A stretch of 64,000 bases of DNA from Cyclobacterium marinum DSM 745 (GCF_000222485.1 NC_015914.1:806001-870000); one strand, 5' to 3'; shown: positions 26,801 through 36,868, counted from the first letter of the stretch. Notes: generated from the sequence alone by a model not told the origin. Translations and numbers: made by a program.

Positions 26801-29800
26801 AATAGGTTGTATTGGGTTGTAGCTCATCTACAGTGTATGAAACAGCTGAAACCCCAACCTCGTCGACCTGTAAAGCTGTAAATTGAGAGTTTTGAGAAAC
26901 CTGAATATTGTATTCACTTGCGGATACTGAAGCTGTCCAACTTAAATTTAAGTTTAAATTAGACAAATTATCAGTGTTGTTTTCTGGTAAGGCAAGTACA
27001 GGTGTTGGCGGGGCTTCTGTGACAAGGGTTTCTCCATTGTATAAAGAAAAGATTTCCTGGTCATTTAACGCTCCATTATAAAGCATCACTTCGTCAAGAT
27101 CACCATCCCATCTATTATTCCCATATTTAGCACCAATCTGAAGCTCTGTTGTATTTGAATTAATTGTAACAGGGAAATAAGATGTTGAATTATCTTCCAT
27201 TCCATCGACATAAATTTTAGATGTGGTTCCGTCAAATGTTACTGCCACATGCATCCATGTTTCGCCATCTGAGGAATAATCAGAACTAGAATAGAGCAAA
27301 TACTCTGTACCACTGCTTTCCCTATTGAACCGAAATTCCAATTTACCATTTTCAGAAATTGAAAATTCATATCCATCAGGTCCTGATTTGGACAGTATCC
27401 GTTTTCTATTTATTCCATTAGGTTTTATCCAAGCTGCGATAGTAATGGCTTCTGTGATATCCAGAGTGGAATTGTGAGCTACCGATGCATATCTATTTAA
27501 AGAACCTGTCATTCTTAGGGCCAATCCATCGACTCCGGTTACCCATGAAATCCCAGAATTATTTTGGATCGTAGCATTATTATTTTTCCCTGAATAATCA
27601 AGCAGGGTATTCCCACCTCCTTCTTCCATTTTCCAGTATCCAACCAATTCAGAGGAAGACAACTGGTCAGGAGCAGTTGTAAAGGACCATTCTGAAGACC
27701 AAGGTGAATCTTCTTCTGCAGTATTGGTAGCTGCTACTCTCCAATAATATTCAGTGTTTGAAAGCAGTGTGGGAGTAGTAAAGTTTGTTCCTGAAATATT
27801 TTGGTCATTGACTACGGTCGTAGAGAAATCTGAATCCAATGAAATTTGTACTTTATAGGTTGAGGCAAAAGCTTCTTCTTCCCAACTCAGTACTAAAATT
27901 CTTGAATGATCGATAGATCCATTTGCCGGGCTTACATGCACAGGAGCAGCAGGCACACCTATTGGTGTTTCTTTGGTTGTAAAACTTCTTACCTCTGACC
28001 AAATTGATTCACCTTCTTCATTGGAAGCAGCAACTCTCCAATAATAAGTCGTTAGATCTTGAAGTTCGGGCGTAATAAAAGAGGTTTCTGTTATACCTTG
28101 AACATCAGTAATGGTGGTAGCAAAGTTTGAATTAATCGAAATCTGCACAAGGTATTCAGTCGCTAAAGGTTCACTTTGCCAACTTAATTCCGAAATATTA
28201 TCAATATTAGTAGCTTGATTTTCAGGTGAAATTATTGACGGTGCATTTGGAATAACTCCCGGGATATACCCTTCGATAGGAAACTCAACAATTGCACCCT
28301 CGCCATACTCCACCACCAATTTAGCATCAATGTTTTCTTTGGACCCATTATAGTTTAAGTGGATCGGGTTGGAGCTATTGGCTATCAATATTGAGTGAAT
28401 AAATGGTTCAGTTACGAATTCAAAATCGGAAGCATCAGCTCCTTCCACATGCATTTCCCTAATATAAATTGCTTGATTTCCTCCCGAAACATCAAGAGTT
28501 GTCACTATTTGCCCCTCACTATTGACTTTTAAATTTTCTGCAGTAGCTATTGTACTTCCTGACAAAGACTGACCTTTTGGATTATTTATTCCTAAATATT
28601 CCATATTTTTCTGATTTCCTCCTCCTCTTTTCGGGGAACCTCCTGTGACAAATAATCCATTTCCTGAAACAATCATTTGGGTGCCATGCCTAGGGAAGTT
28701 CAATTCCAACCCATTGGACCAAGATTGGGTAGTTGGGTTAAAGATTTCAGTAGTAGTTAAAGCGTCGGTTGAATTAGATAGCTCGCCTCCGGCAATAACC
28801 AGTTGTTCATTAAAATTCGCTGCAAAGGCTGCCCCCCTAGGTGTTGGGATATTTAGAGAACTTGGTAAAGTGGACCAGGTTTGGGTATCAAAATCAAAAA
28901 CATCCACTTCTGGGACCAAAGGAGCAAATACTCCTTCAACTCCTCCGGTCAATCTCCCCCCAGCTGCGTATAATTTATCACCAATCACTACCCCATGAAA
29001 ATGATCCCTCGGCCTTGGAGCATTTGGAAGAATAGTCCAAGTACCCGTAGCAGGGTCGTATTCATCAAAATATGGAACATACCCGTCGTTATGACCGGAT
29101 GTATTGCCACCGATTAAATAAAATTTATCATTATACATGACCAAGCCTGCTGACCCACGTCTTCTTCCCTGGGGTATTTCAGGTCCCTTGATATATTCTT
29201 CGTTTACAGGATCAAATATCCAGATATTTGAAGCCGGGTTTTCATTAGGGTAAGCATTATCCACAAAAGCTCCTATAACCCAGATATACCCCATATAACT
29301 AATGCCTTGAAAATGGTTGAAGCTATGGGGAGCTACAGAATCCAAAAAACTCCATGAATCCGCTTCAAAATCATACTTATCAATTCTTTTAGAATTTTCT
29401 CTTCCACCTAATAAATAAAAGAACTTCCCTACTTGGACAAAGGCATTTTCATGTCTTGCAGTATAATTTTGGTTTTCATTTAAGATTTTCCAATTTTGTT
29501 GTTCAATTGTCCAAGTGAAGTTAAATAATTCAACGTTTTGAACGGGATAATTGGAGTCTTCTATTTGTATTGTTATTTGATAAGGAGAACCCGCAACAGC
29601 ACTTTCATCTACGGTACCATAAATCCTACCATTAACCTCTTCTATGTCGATTCCTGGTGGTAAGTTGGAAGCAGTGTAATATAGAGCCCCTACTCCACCT
29701 TCCGCCATGATTCTTAAAGTCCCATCCAATACCTCTCCTACACTACTCAACTGATCTTCTATTTCTTGAATGATAATAATCGGGTCGGATACCTGCGTCC

Positions 29801-32800
29801 CCGAAATTTCAATGGCATGAACAATTGGATTCCCTGTTTGTTTAACAAATTCAATATCCAGTACACCATCTGTAACAGTGACAGGGATTTGCTCCATCCC
29901 ACCAACTCCATGACCAAATTGGACAACCAAGTCAAGGTCATCTAACGCTAGTGCATCTTCAATTTTAACATCAAAAACTCTTGCCCCAACAGTAGAACTT
30001 TCATTGGAGCCATTTCCCATATATAAATTAACATTATATTCCCCATTGGTCACAGGGATGCTATAAACCATATTTTCAGAACTTGAATTTTCTCGTGCAC
30101 TACCAAATATTTCGGAATACGTATTACTGTTGATATAAGAAGGAATCGATGAATGCTTATTTTGATAATCAAAAACAGCAGATTTAGCTGTACCCACATT
30201 GACAGTATACCCTTCGCCTTCATAGGCTCCATCCATAATATTTTCATTCCAATTAGGCGATGCACCCTCTCCGGAAACAGCTTCACCCCCAGCATTTACC
30301 CTATACAAAATCTGTTCTGCAGGTATAACTTTTACCATAAAAGATTGCTCCGCAAAATAGCCATCCTGATCAGTAGCGCGAAGAACAATCTCCGTAGAGT
30401 CTGGTTGGTTCGCAAAAGTCAATGTAAGTTGACTTCCTGAAATAGTAGCTCCAAAGGCAGAATTGCTATTTGTTAGGCTAAAGTTGAGATTTTCAACCCC
30501 ATTATTATCATTAAAATAGTCTGTTAAATCGTATATTTTATCCGCTGCCCCAACCTGTTTTGTAAGATTCAAAAAGTTATTAATTGGGTAAGGTTGATCT
30601 GCAGTTACCTTAAAATAATCATAAGTTGCCATAAATTCTACACCTTGTTGAGCTGATGTCCCAAATACCCCAATGGCCAAAGGAAGAGAATTGTCTGTCA
30701 CTATATTTAATAAAGGTTCACTAAGAACTTTGGTTCCTAGACTAATAGATGGACGATTTCCTATCTGGATGATTGGTTCTACCACTCCAAATACCGAAGA
30801 AACTCTTAAAATAAACTCAACCTTTTCATTTGAATTAGGCCTATCTTCCTCCTCTATCTGAAGCATAAGCGGATTGGGGTCCGGAACATCATCAACTTCC
30901 AGCGCCGCCACAATATGGGTTTTGGTAAACACAAATTTCAAAAAGTTCTCTTGCGTACCATCTCCTATTTGAATTCCTAATTCTCCATTATGATCGATAT
31001 TGTAAAACATTTGAGGCCCATCTAAACCAAGAAGGCCTGCCTTGATCAAAAACTCACCGGTTTCTAAACTCACATTGGCCCCCATTTGAAAGCCCTTGTC
31101 CTGATTGTTTGAAGACCCGTTGGCTGTGCCACCTGTAACTGCAATTTGGATGGCACCGGCAGCTCCACCATAGATATCATTTGGTAATGGGCCTTCACCT
31201 AAAACATCCAACCAATTTAGCCAATTGGGATTGGCTTCGCCATTATTCATCAAACCTGTTAAGCCTAACCCTAAATAACCAAATGGCCTACCTAGTTCAT
31301 CTGTATTGTCTGAAAACAATTCGTTATCAATTGGAAGATTGGTAGGGTTCCCCAATTGGAAGGGATCAGCTTCATCCATAACACCATCATCATCATCATC
31401 CATGTCATTAAGATCAGAAATAAGGTCACCGTCAAAATCTGTAGGAATGGAAGCTCCTGAACAATAGTCTGTCCCATTGTCAATTTCATCTTGATTGGTA
31501 AATCCATCATTGTCATAATCTGCATCAGGGTCAAATAATGGATCACTTGAGTCGGGGCAGAAAGCCAAATCGGCAGGGGTAAAAATACTAATCCGATCAT
31601 CAAATGTGGCCACCCAAATGGTTCCCGGGAAAATTTCATCATCCCCATTTGCAGTAATCCCTAAAGCATTACCACCATTAAGATTCCATTTATTTTCATT
31701 AAGGTCATCCAATGACCCATCAGGGTTTAGAGTTACCAAGTGAAGTCTTCCTCCATTTCTTCCGGCAATTATAGCACCCTTAATCGCACCTCCGAACGCC
31801 GACGAAGTATATTCTGCTATTGCATTGGTATTGATTGGCCACATTGTGACGATTTCGGGCTGTGGGCCATTAGGATTATTCAAGTCAGGCGCCCTGTAAT
31901 CACCATTCGCCGGATTTGCAAGGCTCAGAGGAACCGGAGGCCAGTTGGCTGGCAAGGTAGTAGCCACATAGTCTAAAAATCCTGTTTCATTCGGAGCAAC
32001 AGGTGCTAAAATCTGAGTTCTAAACACTTCGTTTTGGGAATAGGAAGGGTATACGTATTCCCAGCTATAATAATCGTCTAAACTTTTGGTAAATAGTCCT
32101 GCTCCACCAGGGTTAAAAGGAAATGAGGCACCTAAAGTGTAAGGATTGCCAGGATTTGCACGTATGGGTGAAGGGTGTCCTCCATAATAAGAGCCAAATT
32201 GATAGTTATCAACATCATTAGTAACCATCATAAGATGATCTCTGTTGGTAACATATTCTCCGGATATGGCCGGATTTGTAGGGTTATTTCCTAATTCGCC
32301 CGGCACATAATTATTAGTTACATTTCCGGAATTACCTTCATTCTCAGGCAAGCCTCCCCAGTTTTCGTTGGGACCATTATCTGTAACAAAAACCTGCCCG
32401 GCTTCGGTTACTAGTACATCATAGGTGTTTCTATAACCACCTGAAAACACTTGTACAGGCCCTCCAACAACCTGCATACCCATATTCAAACCATCATTTC
32501 CGCCAAACGGATCTCCTACATCAATCCCATCATAATTAGGGTCATTAGGATCATAAATCCCATTTACATTTTCTCTAAAAGGATCATCTAATGTTGGTAT
32601 ATCATATTTGAATTTCCTCCCGGAAATAACGTCAGTTTTAGTAGGTAAGGCATTTATAGCATTCAAGTCAATGGATAATATGGCAGCAGAAAGTGCATAT
32701 TCAGTAGTCCAAGCAAAATTAATGCTGGGAGAACCTGCATTGGTGTTACCACCACTCGCAACCAAAAGGTAAGGCTTTCCATTGATTGTACTTAAAACCA

Positions 32801-33356
32801 ATCCATTTGTAGAATGGTTTTCTTCCGACCTAGGTAGCCCCCTAACCAAATCGACGACATCCCAATTTGACCCCGTCCACGTTAGTCTAGTAATAACACC
32901 TGAGTTAGTATCTATGGCCTTGTCACCTGAGGGACCTCCCCACTTTGGATCACTTGACCCGATATAAATAACAGGGTTGGATGCTGTACCTTCAACAGTT
33001 ATCCCTGTCAATTGCCTTGTACTCCTTGCATCTCTTGAGAGGATACCTATATCATCGTGATTAGGAATACTCTGAACTCCTAACAAGGTCTCATAGTCAG
33101 TTACGGAGTAAATGTTCTGTCCCGTTTTTTCTATGGTGTAAATTCTAATTTCTCCTTTAAGATCAGCTAGATACAATCTTCCATCAGGCCCAAATTCCAA
33201 GGCAGTACCTTTATTCGGCTTTGGAGCTCCATTAAACTGAAGCGTAGAAATATCAAATGGTACATCCTGAGCAAACAAGGACTGACCAATAAACATAATA
33301 ATAGCAAAGATTAGCGGGTACTTTGCCTTTGAGAGGGAGTTTGGCAAACCGGACAT
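23892..33356 (-). CDS. Giant T9SS cargo: propeller, malectin, Kelch, FN3 and LamG domains
   Basis: This 3154-residue secreted protein has a signal peptide ending near SLFAQ (residue 30). Approximate order: PQQ/sorbosone-dehydrogenase-like beta-propeller (30-580), thrombospondin-type-3-like Ca-binding repeats rich in Asp (600-670, DFDGDLISDLNDMDDDDDG), a jelly-roll domain (675-915), a cadherin-like domain (920-1010), malectin (1015-1185), an Ig-like domain, Kelch repeats (1285-1585), two FN3 domains (1695-1890), and four LamG domains starting near 1899, 2215, 2527 and 2837, separated by FN3. A type A T9SS sorting domain closes it (about 3072-3154, RIYPNPVDEVINLE). LamG, malectin and propeller domains bind carbohydrate, so it is probably a cell-surface scaffold or adhesin for the EPS. 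No catalytic motif is evident. Some domain borders are estimates from DNA position. Confidence 0.9.
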   Translation of the reverse strand: MSGLPNSLSKAKYPLIFAIIMFIGQSLFAQDVPFDISTLQFNGAPKPNKGTALEFGPDGRLYLADLKGEIRIYTIEKTGQNIYSVTDYETLLGVQSIPNHDDIGILSRDARSTRQLTGITVEGTASNPVIYIGSSDPKWGGPSGDKAIDTNSGVITRLTWTGSNWDVVDLVRGLPRSEENHSTNGLVLSTINGKPYLLVASGGNTNAGSPSINFAWTTEYALSAAILSIDLNAINALPTKTDVISGRKFKYDIPTLDDPFRENVNGIYDPNDPNYDGIDVGDPFGGNDGLNMGMQVVGGPVQVFSGGYRNTYDVLVTEAGQVFVTDNGPNENWGGLPENEGNSGNVTNNYVPGELGNNPTNPAISGEYVTNRDHLMMVTNDVDNYQFGSYYGGHPSPIRANPGNPYTLGASFPFNPGGAGLFTKSLDDYYSWEYVYPSYSQNEVFRTQILAPVAPNETGFLDYVATTLPANWPPVPLSLANPANGDYRAPDLNNPNGPQPEIVTMWPINTNAIAEYTSSAFGGAIKGAIIAGRNGGRLHLVTLNPDGSLDDLNENKWNLNGGNALGITANGDDEIFPGTIWVATFDDRISIFTPADLAFCPDSSDPLFDPDADYDNDGFTNQDEIDNGTDYCSGASIPTDFDGDLISDLNDMDDDDDGVMDEADPFQLGNPTNLPIDNELFSDNTDELGRPFGYLGLGLTGLMNNGEANPNWLNWLDVLGEGPLPNDIYGGAAGAIQIAVTGGTANGSSNNQDKGFQMGANVSLETGEFLIKAGLLGLDGPQMFYNIDHNGELGIQIGDGTQENFLKFVFTKTHIVAALEVDDVPDPNPLMLQIEEEDRPNSNEKVEFILRVSSVFGVVEPIIQIGNRPSISLGTKVLSEPLLNIVTDNSLPLAIGVFGTSAQQGVEFMATYDYFKVTADQPYPINNFLNLTKQVGAADKIYDLTDYFNDNNGVENLNFSLTNSNSAFGATISGSQLTLTFANQPDSTEIVLRATDQDGYFAEQSFMVKVIPAEQILYRVNAGGEAVSGEGASPNWNENIMDGAYEGEGYTVNVGTAKSAVFDYQNKHSSIPSYINSNTYSEIFGSARENSSSENMVYSIPVTNGEYNVNLYMGNGSNESSTVGARVFDVKIEDALALDDLDLVVQFGHGVGGMEQIPVTVTDGVLDIEFVKQTGNPIVHAIEISGTQVSDPIIIIQEIEDQLSSVGEVLDGTLRIMAEGGVGALYYTASNLPPGIDIEEVNGRIYGTVDESAVAGSPYQITIQIEDSNYPVQNVELFNFTWTIEQQNWKILNENQNYTARHENAFVQVGKFFYLLGGRENSKRIDKYDFEADSWSFLDSVAPHSFNHFQGISYMGYIWVIGAFVDNAYPNENPASNIWIFDPVNEEYIKGPEIPQGRRRGSAGLVMYNDKFYLIGGNTSGHNDGYVPYFDEYDPATGTWTILPNAPRPRDHFHGVVIGDKLYAAGGRLTGGVEGVFAPLVPEVDVFDFDTQTWSTLPSSLNIPTPRGAAFAANFNEQLVIAGGELSNSTDALTTTEIFNPTTQSWSNGLELNFPRHGTQMIVSGNGLFVTGGSPKRGGGNQKNMEYLGINNPKGQSLSGSTIATAENLKVNSEGQIVTTLDVSGGNQAIYIREMHVEGADASDFEFVTEPFIHSILIANSSNPIHLNYNGSKENIDAKLVVEYGEGAIVEFPIEGYIPGVIPNAPSIISPENQATNIDNISELSWQSEPLATEYLVQISINSNFATTITDVQGITETSFITPELQDLTTYYWRVAASNEEGESIWSEVRSFTTKETPIGVPAAPVHVSPANGSIDHSRILVLSWEEEAFASTYKVQISLDSDFSTTVVNDQNISGTNFTTPTLLSNTEYYWRVAATNTAEEDSPWSSEWSFTTAPDQLSSSELVGYWKMEEGGGNTLLDYSGKNNNATIQNNSGISWVTGVDGLALRMTGSLNRYASVAHNSTLDITEAITIAAWIKPNGINRKRILSKSGPDGYEFSISENGKLEFRFNRESSGTEYLLYSSSDYSSDGETWMHVAVTFDGTTSKIYVDGMEDNSTSYFPVTINSNTTELQIGAKYGNNRWDGDLDEVMLYNGALNDQEIFSLYNGETLVTEAPPTPVLALPENNTDNLSNLNLNLSWTASVSASEYNIQVSQNSQFTALQVDEVGVSAVSYTVDELQPNTTYYWRVAATNQNGSSPWSEIWSFKTAEVISGSAELVGYWKMEEGSGGTLTDHSGNGNNANLQSTSGISWVSGIDGLALRMNGSLNRYASVPHNPTLDITEAITIAAWIKPEGVYRKRILSKSGPDGYEFSIVENGKVEFRFNRESSGTNYRIYSNTDYPSDGETWMHVVATFDGTTSKIYINGVEDNSDSYPQSQINSNTTELQIGAKYGNNRWIGDLDEVRLYRGALNNQEVNDLFNGTSSVPNEPTAPLLVFPENFSTGVSNLNLNLNWEAPASADEFWIQVSEYPDFSGSLIEQTNLSNDSFNLPELKSNTTYFWRVIASNEEGYSPWSQVWSFTTEEVVKLVGYWKMEEGAGNMLIDHSGLGNNATLGNPSGITWVTGKEGLALSLTGLVDRYGAVPDNSSLNMTEAITITAWIRPSGLGNARILTKALPDGYELSILGNGKIEFSINRESGGNNYTLLSNTDYPTDGQTWMHVAASFDGTNSRIYVNGLEDISVAYTPTQIISNSSQLQIGAKNGEERWEGELDEIRVYNEALTGPEIFDIFEGSPELPISPQLTMPISGISGLEPSGVILAWDPVDFADSYTVQFAEDLTFSIGETTISNIVETSYSMPQLDYNTTYYWRVSASNSAGDSPWSQVWDFTTTTEAIDEDLVGHWTMENGSGNTLIDYSGKGNDATIQNTSGISLVPGKVGQALRLPGSINRYASVPHNSTLDINEAITIAAWIKPTAIQRKQILSKSGPDGYELSIYETGKLEFRINRESSGSDYRINSNGNYVADGQTWSHVAVTFDGTTSKIYINGVEDNSATYSPLQINSNTTELQIGAKYGNNRWEGDLDEIRLYKRALSGSEIANLANPSQNLRVMPNFNAISENEIGLDEMSNQVDMGWSTRIYPNPVDEVINLEMPGELEGKVQIYLFDMKGVQMMNGEFEIKNEVLSINISKHYLSQGIHLLLINRDGRQSLFKFFKE
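24230..27660 (-). repeat. Four tandem LamG-FN3 modules in the giant gene
   Basis: Four LamG domains occur at a spacing of roughly 930-950 bp, each beginning LVGYWKMEEG or LVGHWTMENG and containing ITIAAWIKP (ITITAWIRP in the third), SKSGPDGYE-like and LQIGAKYGNNRW-like segments. Modules 1, 2 and 4 are most alike; module 3 is the most diverged. The arrangement indicates internal duplication and is a likely site of slippage or recombination. Confidence 0.88.
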
Positions 33357-34126
33357 ACCTAAATAATTTAATATAAAAACTAATAAAAATTAACTTCTCC
33401 TAAATAATATATTGGTCACTAATCATAGATAATTCCAACATTGTAAAGTTAACAATATATATAACAAATACAAAAATATTACCTATAAATACATAAAACC
33501 GTATATATTAAGAAGCAGGTATTTTATGAGCATATATCCAAATATTTTATAAAAAAAATTACTACCTGTAAGTTCTAACTACAACAATAAAAATATATGA
33601 TAAAATAAATAAGTGTTAAAAAAACATTTATCAGGATTAACAGAAGTATTTTTAATATAAACTTAAAATCATTCAATTAAATAAAGTAGACGCTGAAAGA
33701 TGTATCCTTGAAAAATTAGACATAAAAATCAAATAAAACTCCGGTATTGAGCTTATATACAGAAATCTAGAAGACAAAAAGCAAAAAAAACAATCTTTTT
33801 TAGACAGTTTGAAAATCTATCTGATCAGCAATAGAATTATCATAATTCAATCCGAAATAAGCAATGCACCTTCAATTTGGTGCCGAAAAAACTTAAAAAA
33901 TAATTATCTTCGATGTTATTTTCAATTTCAAAATAGAGATGTTATGCTAATCTAAAATCAACTTGATTCTCAAAACATCCCAACACAACTTGCCAATTCT
34001 TTTACATAATTAAGATTCATTCTGAATAAAAAATTAGATTAGAATAAAAAAAAGCTTTGTAACATACTACCGTTACAAAGCTTAAATATTGGATTTTATT
34101 TATTTTCTACAGCTCGAAAGCAAATA
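33357..34126. other. AT-rich gap between giant gene and lyase-LamG gene
   Basis: About 770 bp, very AT-rich, with a strong terminator at its right end. On the plus strand from 33668 there is an open frame of 22 codons, a stop, then 72 further codons to 33955 with no ATG-led gene. The composition is dominated by Lys, Ile and Asn and I regard it as chance. The promoter for the giant gene should be in the left part; none could be placed. Confidence 0.5.
34052..34083 (-). terminator. Strong intrinsic terminator of the lyase-LamG gene
   Basis: A perfect 12-bp stem (AAGCTTTGTAAC and its complement) with an 8-nt loop is followed, in the minus direction, by an uninterrupted T tract. It lies about 45 bp beyond the stop codon. 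This is a textbook rho-independent terminator. Confidence 0.9.
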
Positions 34127-36115
34127 TTAATTATAAATACTTTTTATCTGTGAAGCACTTAATGCAGTATTATAGAGTCGCAAATCATCTAATGCACCGG
34201 TCCAGCGGTTATTCCCATACTTGGCACCTACTTGTACAGCCGTACTGTTGGAGTTAATTTTTGTAGAATTATAGGTAGAAGAATGGTCTTTTTCTCCGTT
34301 AATATAGATTACGGAGTTTCGACCGTCAAAAGTAGCAGCCACATGCATCCAAGTATCCCCATCAGTAGGATAACTTTTTACTGATTGTATCATAAAATCT
34401 TTCGCATTGGTATCTCTATTGATTCTAAACTCCACTTTACCATTTTCAAATATACTGAACTCATATACATTTCCTTTGGAGAGAATTTGCTTCCTTGCCT
34501 TTTTAGAAGGTCTTATCCAAGCGGATATAGTAATAGACTCCGTAATATTCAAACTAGAATTATGAGATACATAAGCATACCTACCTGTCCTTCCATTCAT
34601 CTCCAAAGCCTTGCCTAATTTCCCATTTACCCATGAAACATCGGAATCGTTTTCGATTGTTGCGTGATTACCCATTCCCGATTCATCATACAGTGTTCTT
34701 CCATTTCCCTCATCCATATTCCAGTGCCCAACCAAATTAGGGTTTACATCAATCTCATTATTTTCAGTTCCTGAATTTGTTTCACCTAAATCCTGTGAAT
34801 CATCCGTGATGTTAATTAAATTATTTTCTAATAAATCTCCGCTTCCTCCTTGGATAACTCCTCCACTATTTAATTCATCTATAGTAAAGTTAAAAACTAC
34901 TTGCTTTCCAATTTTCCCACTTTTATTGTGACCTATATAAGGTGTTGCAGTAAGTGTGTATACTCCTTTAGGGGTTCCTCCACCGTTGTGGTAATTCCCT
35001 TTGTCATAACCATAAATGCAATATTCTGCTTCATTTCTTACAACAGTAAAACTTTTAGGCCCCTCTAACTCAAACTCCACACTACCTTCAAATTCTTCTT
35101 CAAAATTTGCCCGTAAAGAAATTCTATTATCACCGATAGGTTTAAGATTAATAATCCCATCGTTCGGAACTACCCCTAATGCCTTGTCCGTAATCGTGTT
35201 AATAAGAGAGAACGATTCGATTTCTGGTACTTTAGGTCCCCATCCTTTGTTATTATCTTTTTTGGGATCCATTTCTTCATAGGAAGCCTTTTCATTTCCA
35301 ATTCTAATATTATCAAAATAAAGAATCCTTTTATCCGTGTCAGTGGTCTTTCCATCCCAAGCATCTTTATAAATCCCTACTTTCCACCTTGGAAGCCGCT
35401 CACCCTTGTATTTATTAGGTCCCGAATGGGTAAGAATTTTGTCGTCATTTCGCCATACTTCTACCAATCCATCGCTATTATCGGAATGTACTATATGAAA
35501 AACAAAATCAACCCATTCATCTTTAGGAACGCTACCAAAATCGTAATGGTCCCATAATGATGTTTTTAAATTGGAATCGTGTCCTACCCTGAATATCAAA
35601 TCGTCTTTAACTACCCTTAAGGATAGTGTAGGTGTTCCAGCATTATGCCATTGAGAAATTACCTCATCATCATTATCTTTTTCAAATCCATTAGAAGGAA
35701 AATAAACTGCGAAACTATACCAGTTTTCGGCTCCCGTAGGCGTCTCAACAAGGATCTCAGCTCTTTTCCCTGTGCGAGTTGCTTTTGCATCAGTTTTGCG
35801 TAGCTCAAACCTTCCTACATGATCACCTTTAAACGACGGTGAACTAGAAACCTTAAATGAATGATCTTCAGAAAATTGTTTGGTAACATATGCATAAAAT
35901 GGATTCTCACTCTCAAATGTTTCTTCATAAACAATGTTCCAGTCCCCTAATTCTCCGTCGGAAGCATAAGCTTGTAGAAGTAATAAATCGTCAATATCCT
36001 CCCCTAATAGATTTTCATTAGGAGAAAGAACATCCTCATCCATTTGACATGAAAAACATAGCAAGCTCATCGAGGTGGCGATAAGCCACCTATAAGATTG
36101 TCGTAAAATGATCAT
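34127..36115 (-). CDS. Surface lipoprotein: heparin-lyase-I-like domain plus LamG
   Basis: This 662-residue protein has a lipoprotein signal with Cys23 followed by QMDED, matching the acidic lipoprotein export signal that sends Bacteroidota lipoproteins to the cell surface. Residues about 58-285 form a PF14099-type polysaccharide lyase domain with the conserved VISQWH segment (His157), LVEVWRNDDK and YFDNIRIG. Residues about 290-413 hold a module of unknown function, also found four times in the 1604-residue lyase at 43990-48804. A C-terminal LamG domain (about 455-662, LVGHWNMDEG) closely resembles those of the giant protein next door. There is no T9SS sorting domain. It probably cleaves or binds a uronate-containing glycan, perhaps the EPS itself; activity is inferred. 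Confidence 0.85.
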   Translation of the reverse strand: MIILRQSYRWLIATSMSLLCFSCQMDEDVLSPNENLLGEDIDDLLLLQAYASDGELGDWNIVYEETFESENPFYAYVTKQFSEDHSFKVSSSPSFKGDHVGRFELRKTDAKATRTGKRAEILVETPTGAENWYSFAVYFPSNGFEKDNDDEVISQWHNAGTPTLSLRVVKDDLIFRVGHDSNLKTSLWDHYDFGSVPKDEWVDFVFHIVHSDNSDGLVEVWRNDDKILTHSGPNKYKGERLPRWKVGIYKDAWDGKTTDTDKRILYFDNIRIGNEKASYEEMDPKKDNNKGWGPKVPEIESFSLINTITDKALGVVPNDGIINLKPIGDNRISLRANFEEEFEGSVEFELEGPKSFTVVRNEAEYCIYGYDKGNYHNGGGTPKGVYTLTATPYIGHNKSGKIGKQVVFNFTIDELNSGGVIQGGSGDLLENNLINITDDSQDLGETNSGTENNEIDVNPNLVGHWNMDEGNGRTLYDESGMGNHATIENDSDVSWVNGKLGKALEMNGRTGRYAYVSHNSSLNITESITISAWIRPSKKARKQILSKGNVYEFSIFENGKVEFRINRDTNAKDFMIQSVKSYPTDGDTWMHVAATFDGRNSVIYINGEKDHSSTYNSTKINSNSTAVQVGAKYGNNRWTGALDDLRLYNTALSASQIKSIYN

Positions 36116-36868
36116 AACTAATAATTTGTTTGGTGGTTGAATTAATATAATTATTTACATGTTTAAACTTGGGCCATAATGAAGCTTTAAACAGGTATAA
36201 AAATGTTTGGATGATTAAATACCTAAAAACAAACCCAATTCAATTTCTCAGTACTAGACAATTTTTATACCAAGCAATTTTTTTTCAATTACAATAAACA
36301 ATGACACTATATATAATAAAAGAGCGCATCTAATTCAAACTAAAAGATTATCAAACAGATTAATTCAGTATTTATGAAAAAAAACTAAATACCTATTATT
36401 TAAAGATTCTAAATTTGTTGATTCCCAATTCGTGATTTGAATGGCAAGAAACATTTAAGTGGGTGTTTAATACATATTTTAAGCTGTGTAAAAAAGATCC
36501 TATCATCAAAGTTATTGATCTTAATATATCCCAATCTAAATTCCTTCTATTTAAACATCCCGAAATACGATTTAGCTAGTTAACTCAATCTAAAAATACC
36601 AAATTTTGGCTTAATTTAATCACCCGTCTACATAAAATTAAATACTAATTTACAAAACTTTTAAATTAAATTAATCAATAAAAAATTGATCAAATAATAA
36701 AAGGTTAATTGTTTTCTTTTTGGGAAGATCCACCACGTTTTGTGAAAATTCACCTCACTATTAATCGCATTTATCGAAATTTTTCGGCAATGTATCTTTT
36801 GGATTTAAAAACAAAAAAGCAAATTCAAGTGCACTGAAAACAACTAATGCTATAGTTCCTAAAAAAAT
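36116..36868. other. AT-rich gap between lyase-LamG gene and GT2 gene
   Basis: About 750 bp of AT-rich DNA. No intact frame, strong hairpin or repeat was seen. It separates two minus-strand genes and should contain the promoter of the lyase-LamG gene. Confidence 0.45.

Noticed and set aside
24230..27660. CRISPR-like or IS repeats in the giant gene
   Set aside because: The repetition is explained by protein domains (LamG and FN3) in one continuous frame, with spacing near 930-950 bp.
33668..33955. Hidden gene on the plus strand in the gap upstream of the giant gene
   Set aside because: Open for 22 and then 72 codons around one stop, but with no convincing start, strongly Lys/Ile/Asn-biased, and like no family; chance in AT-rich DNA is the simpler reading.
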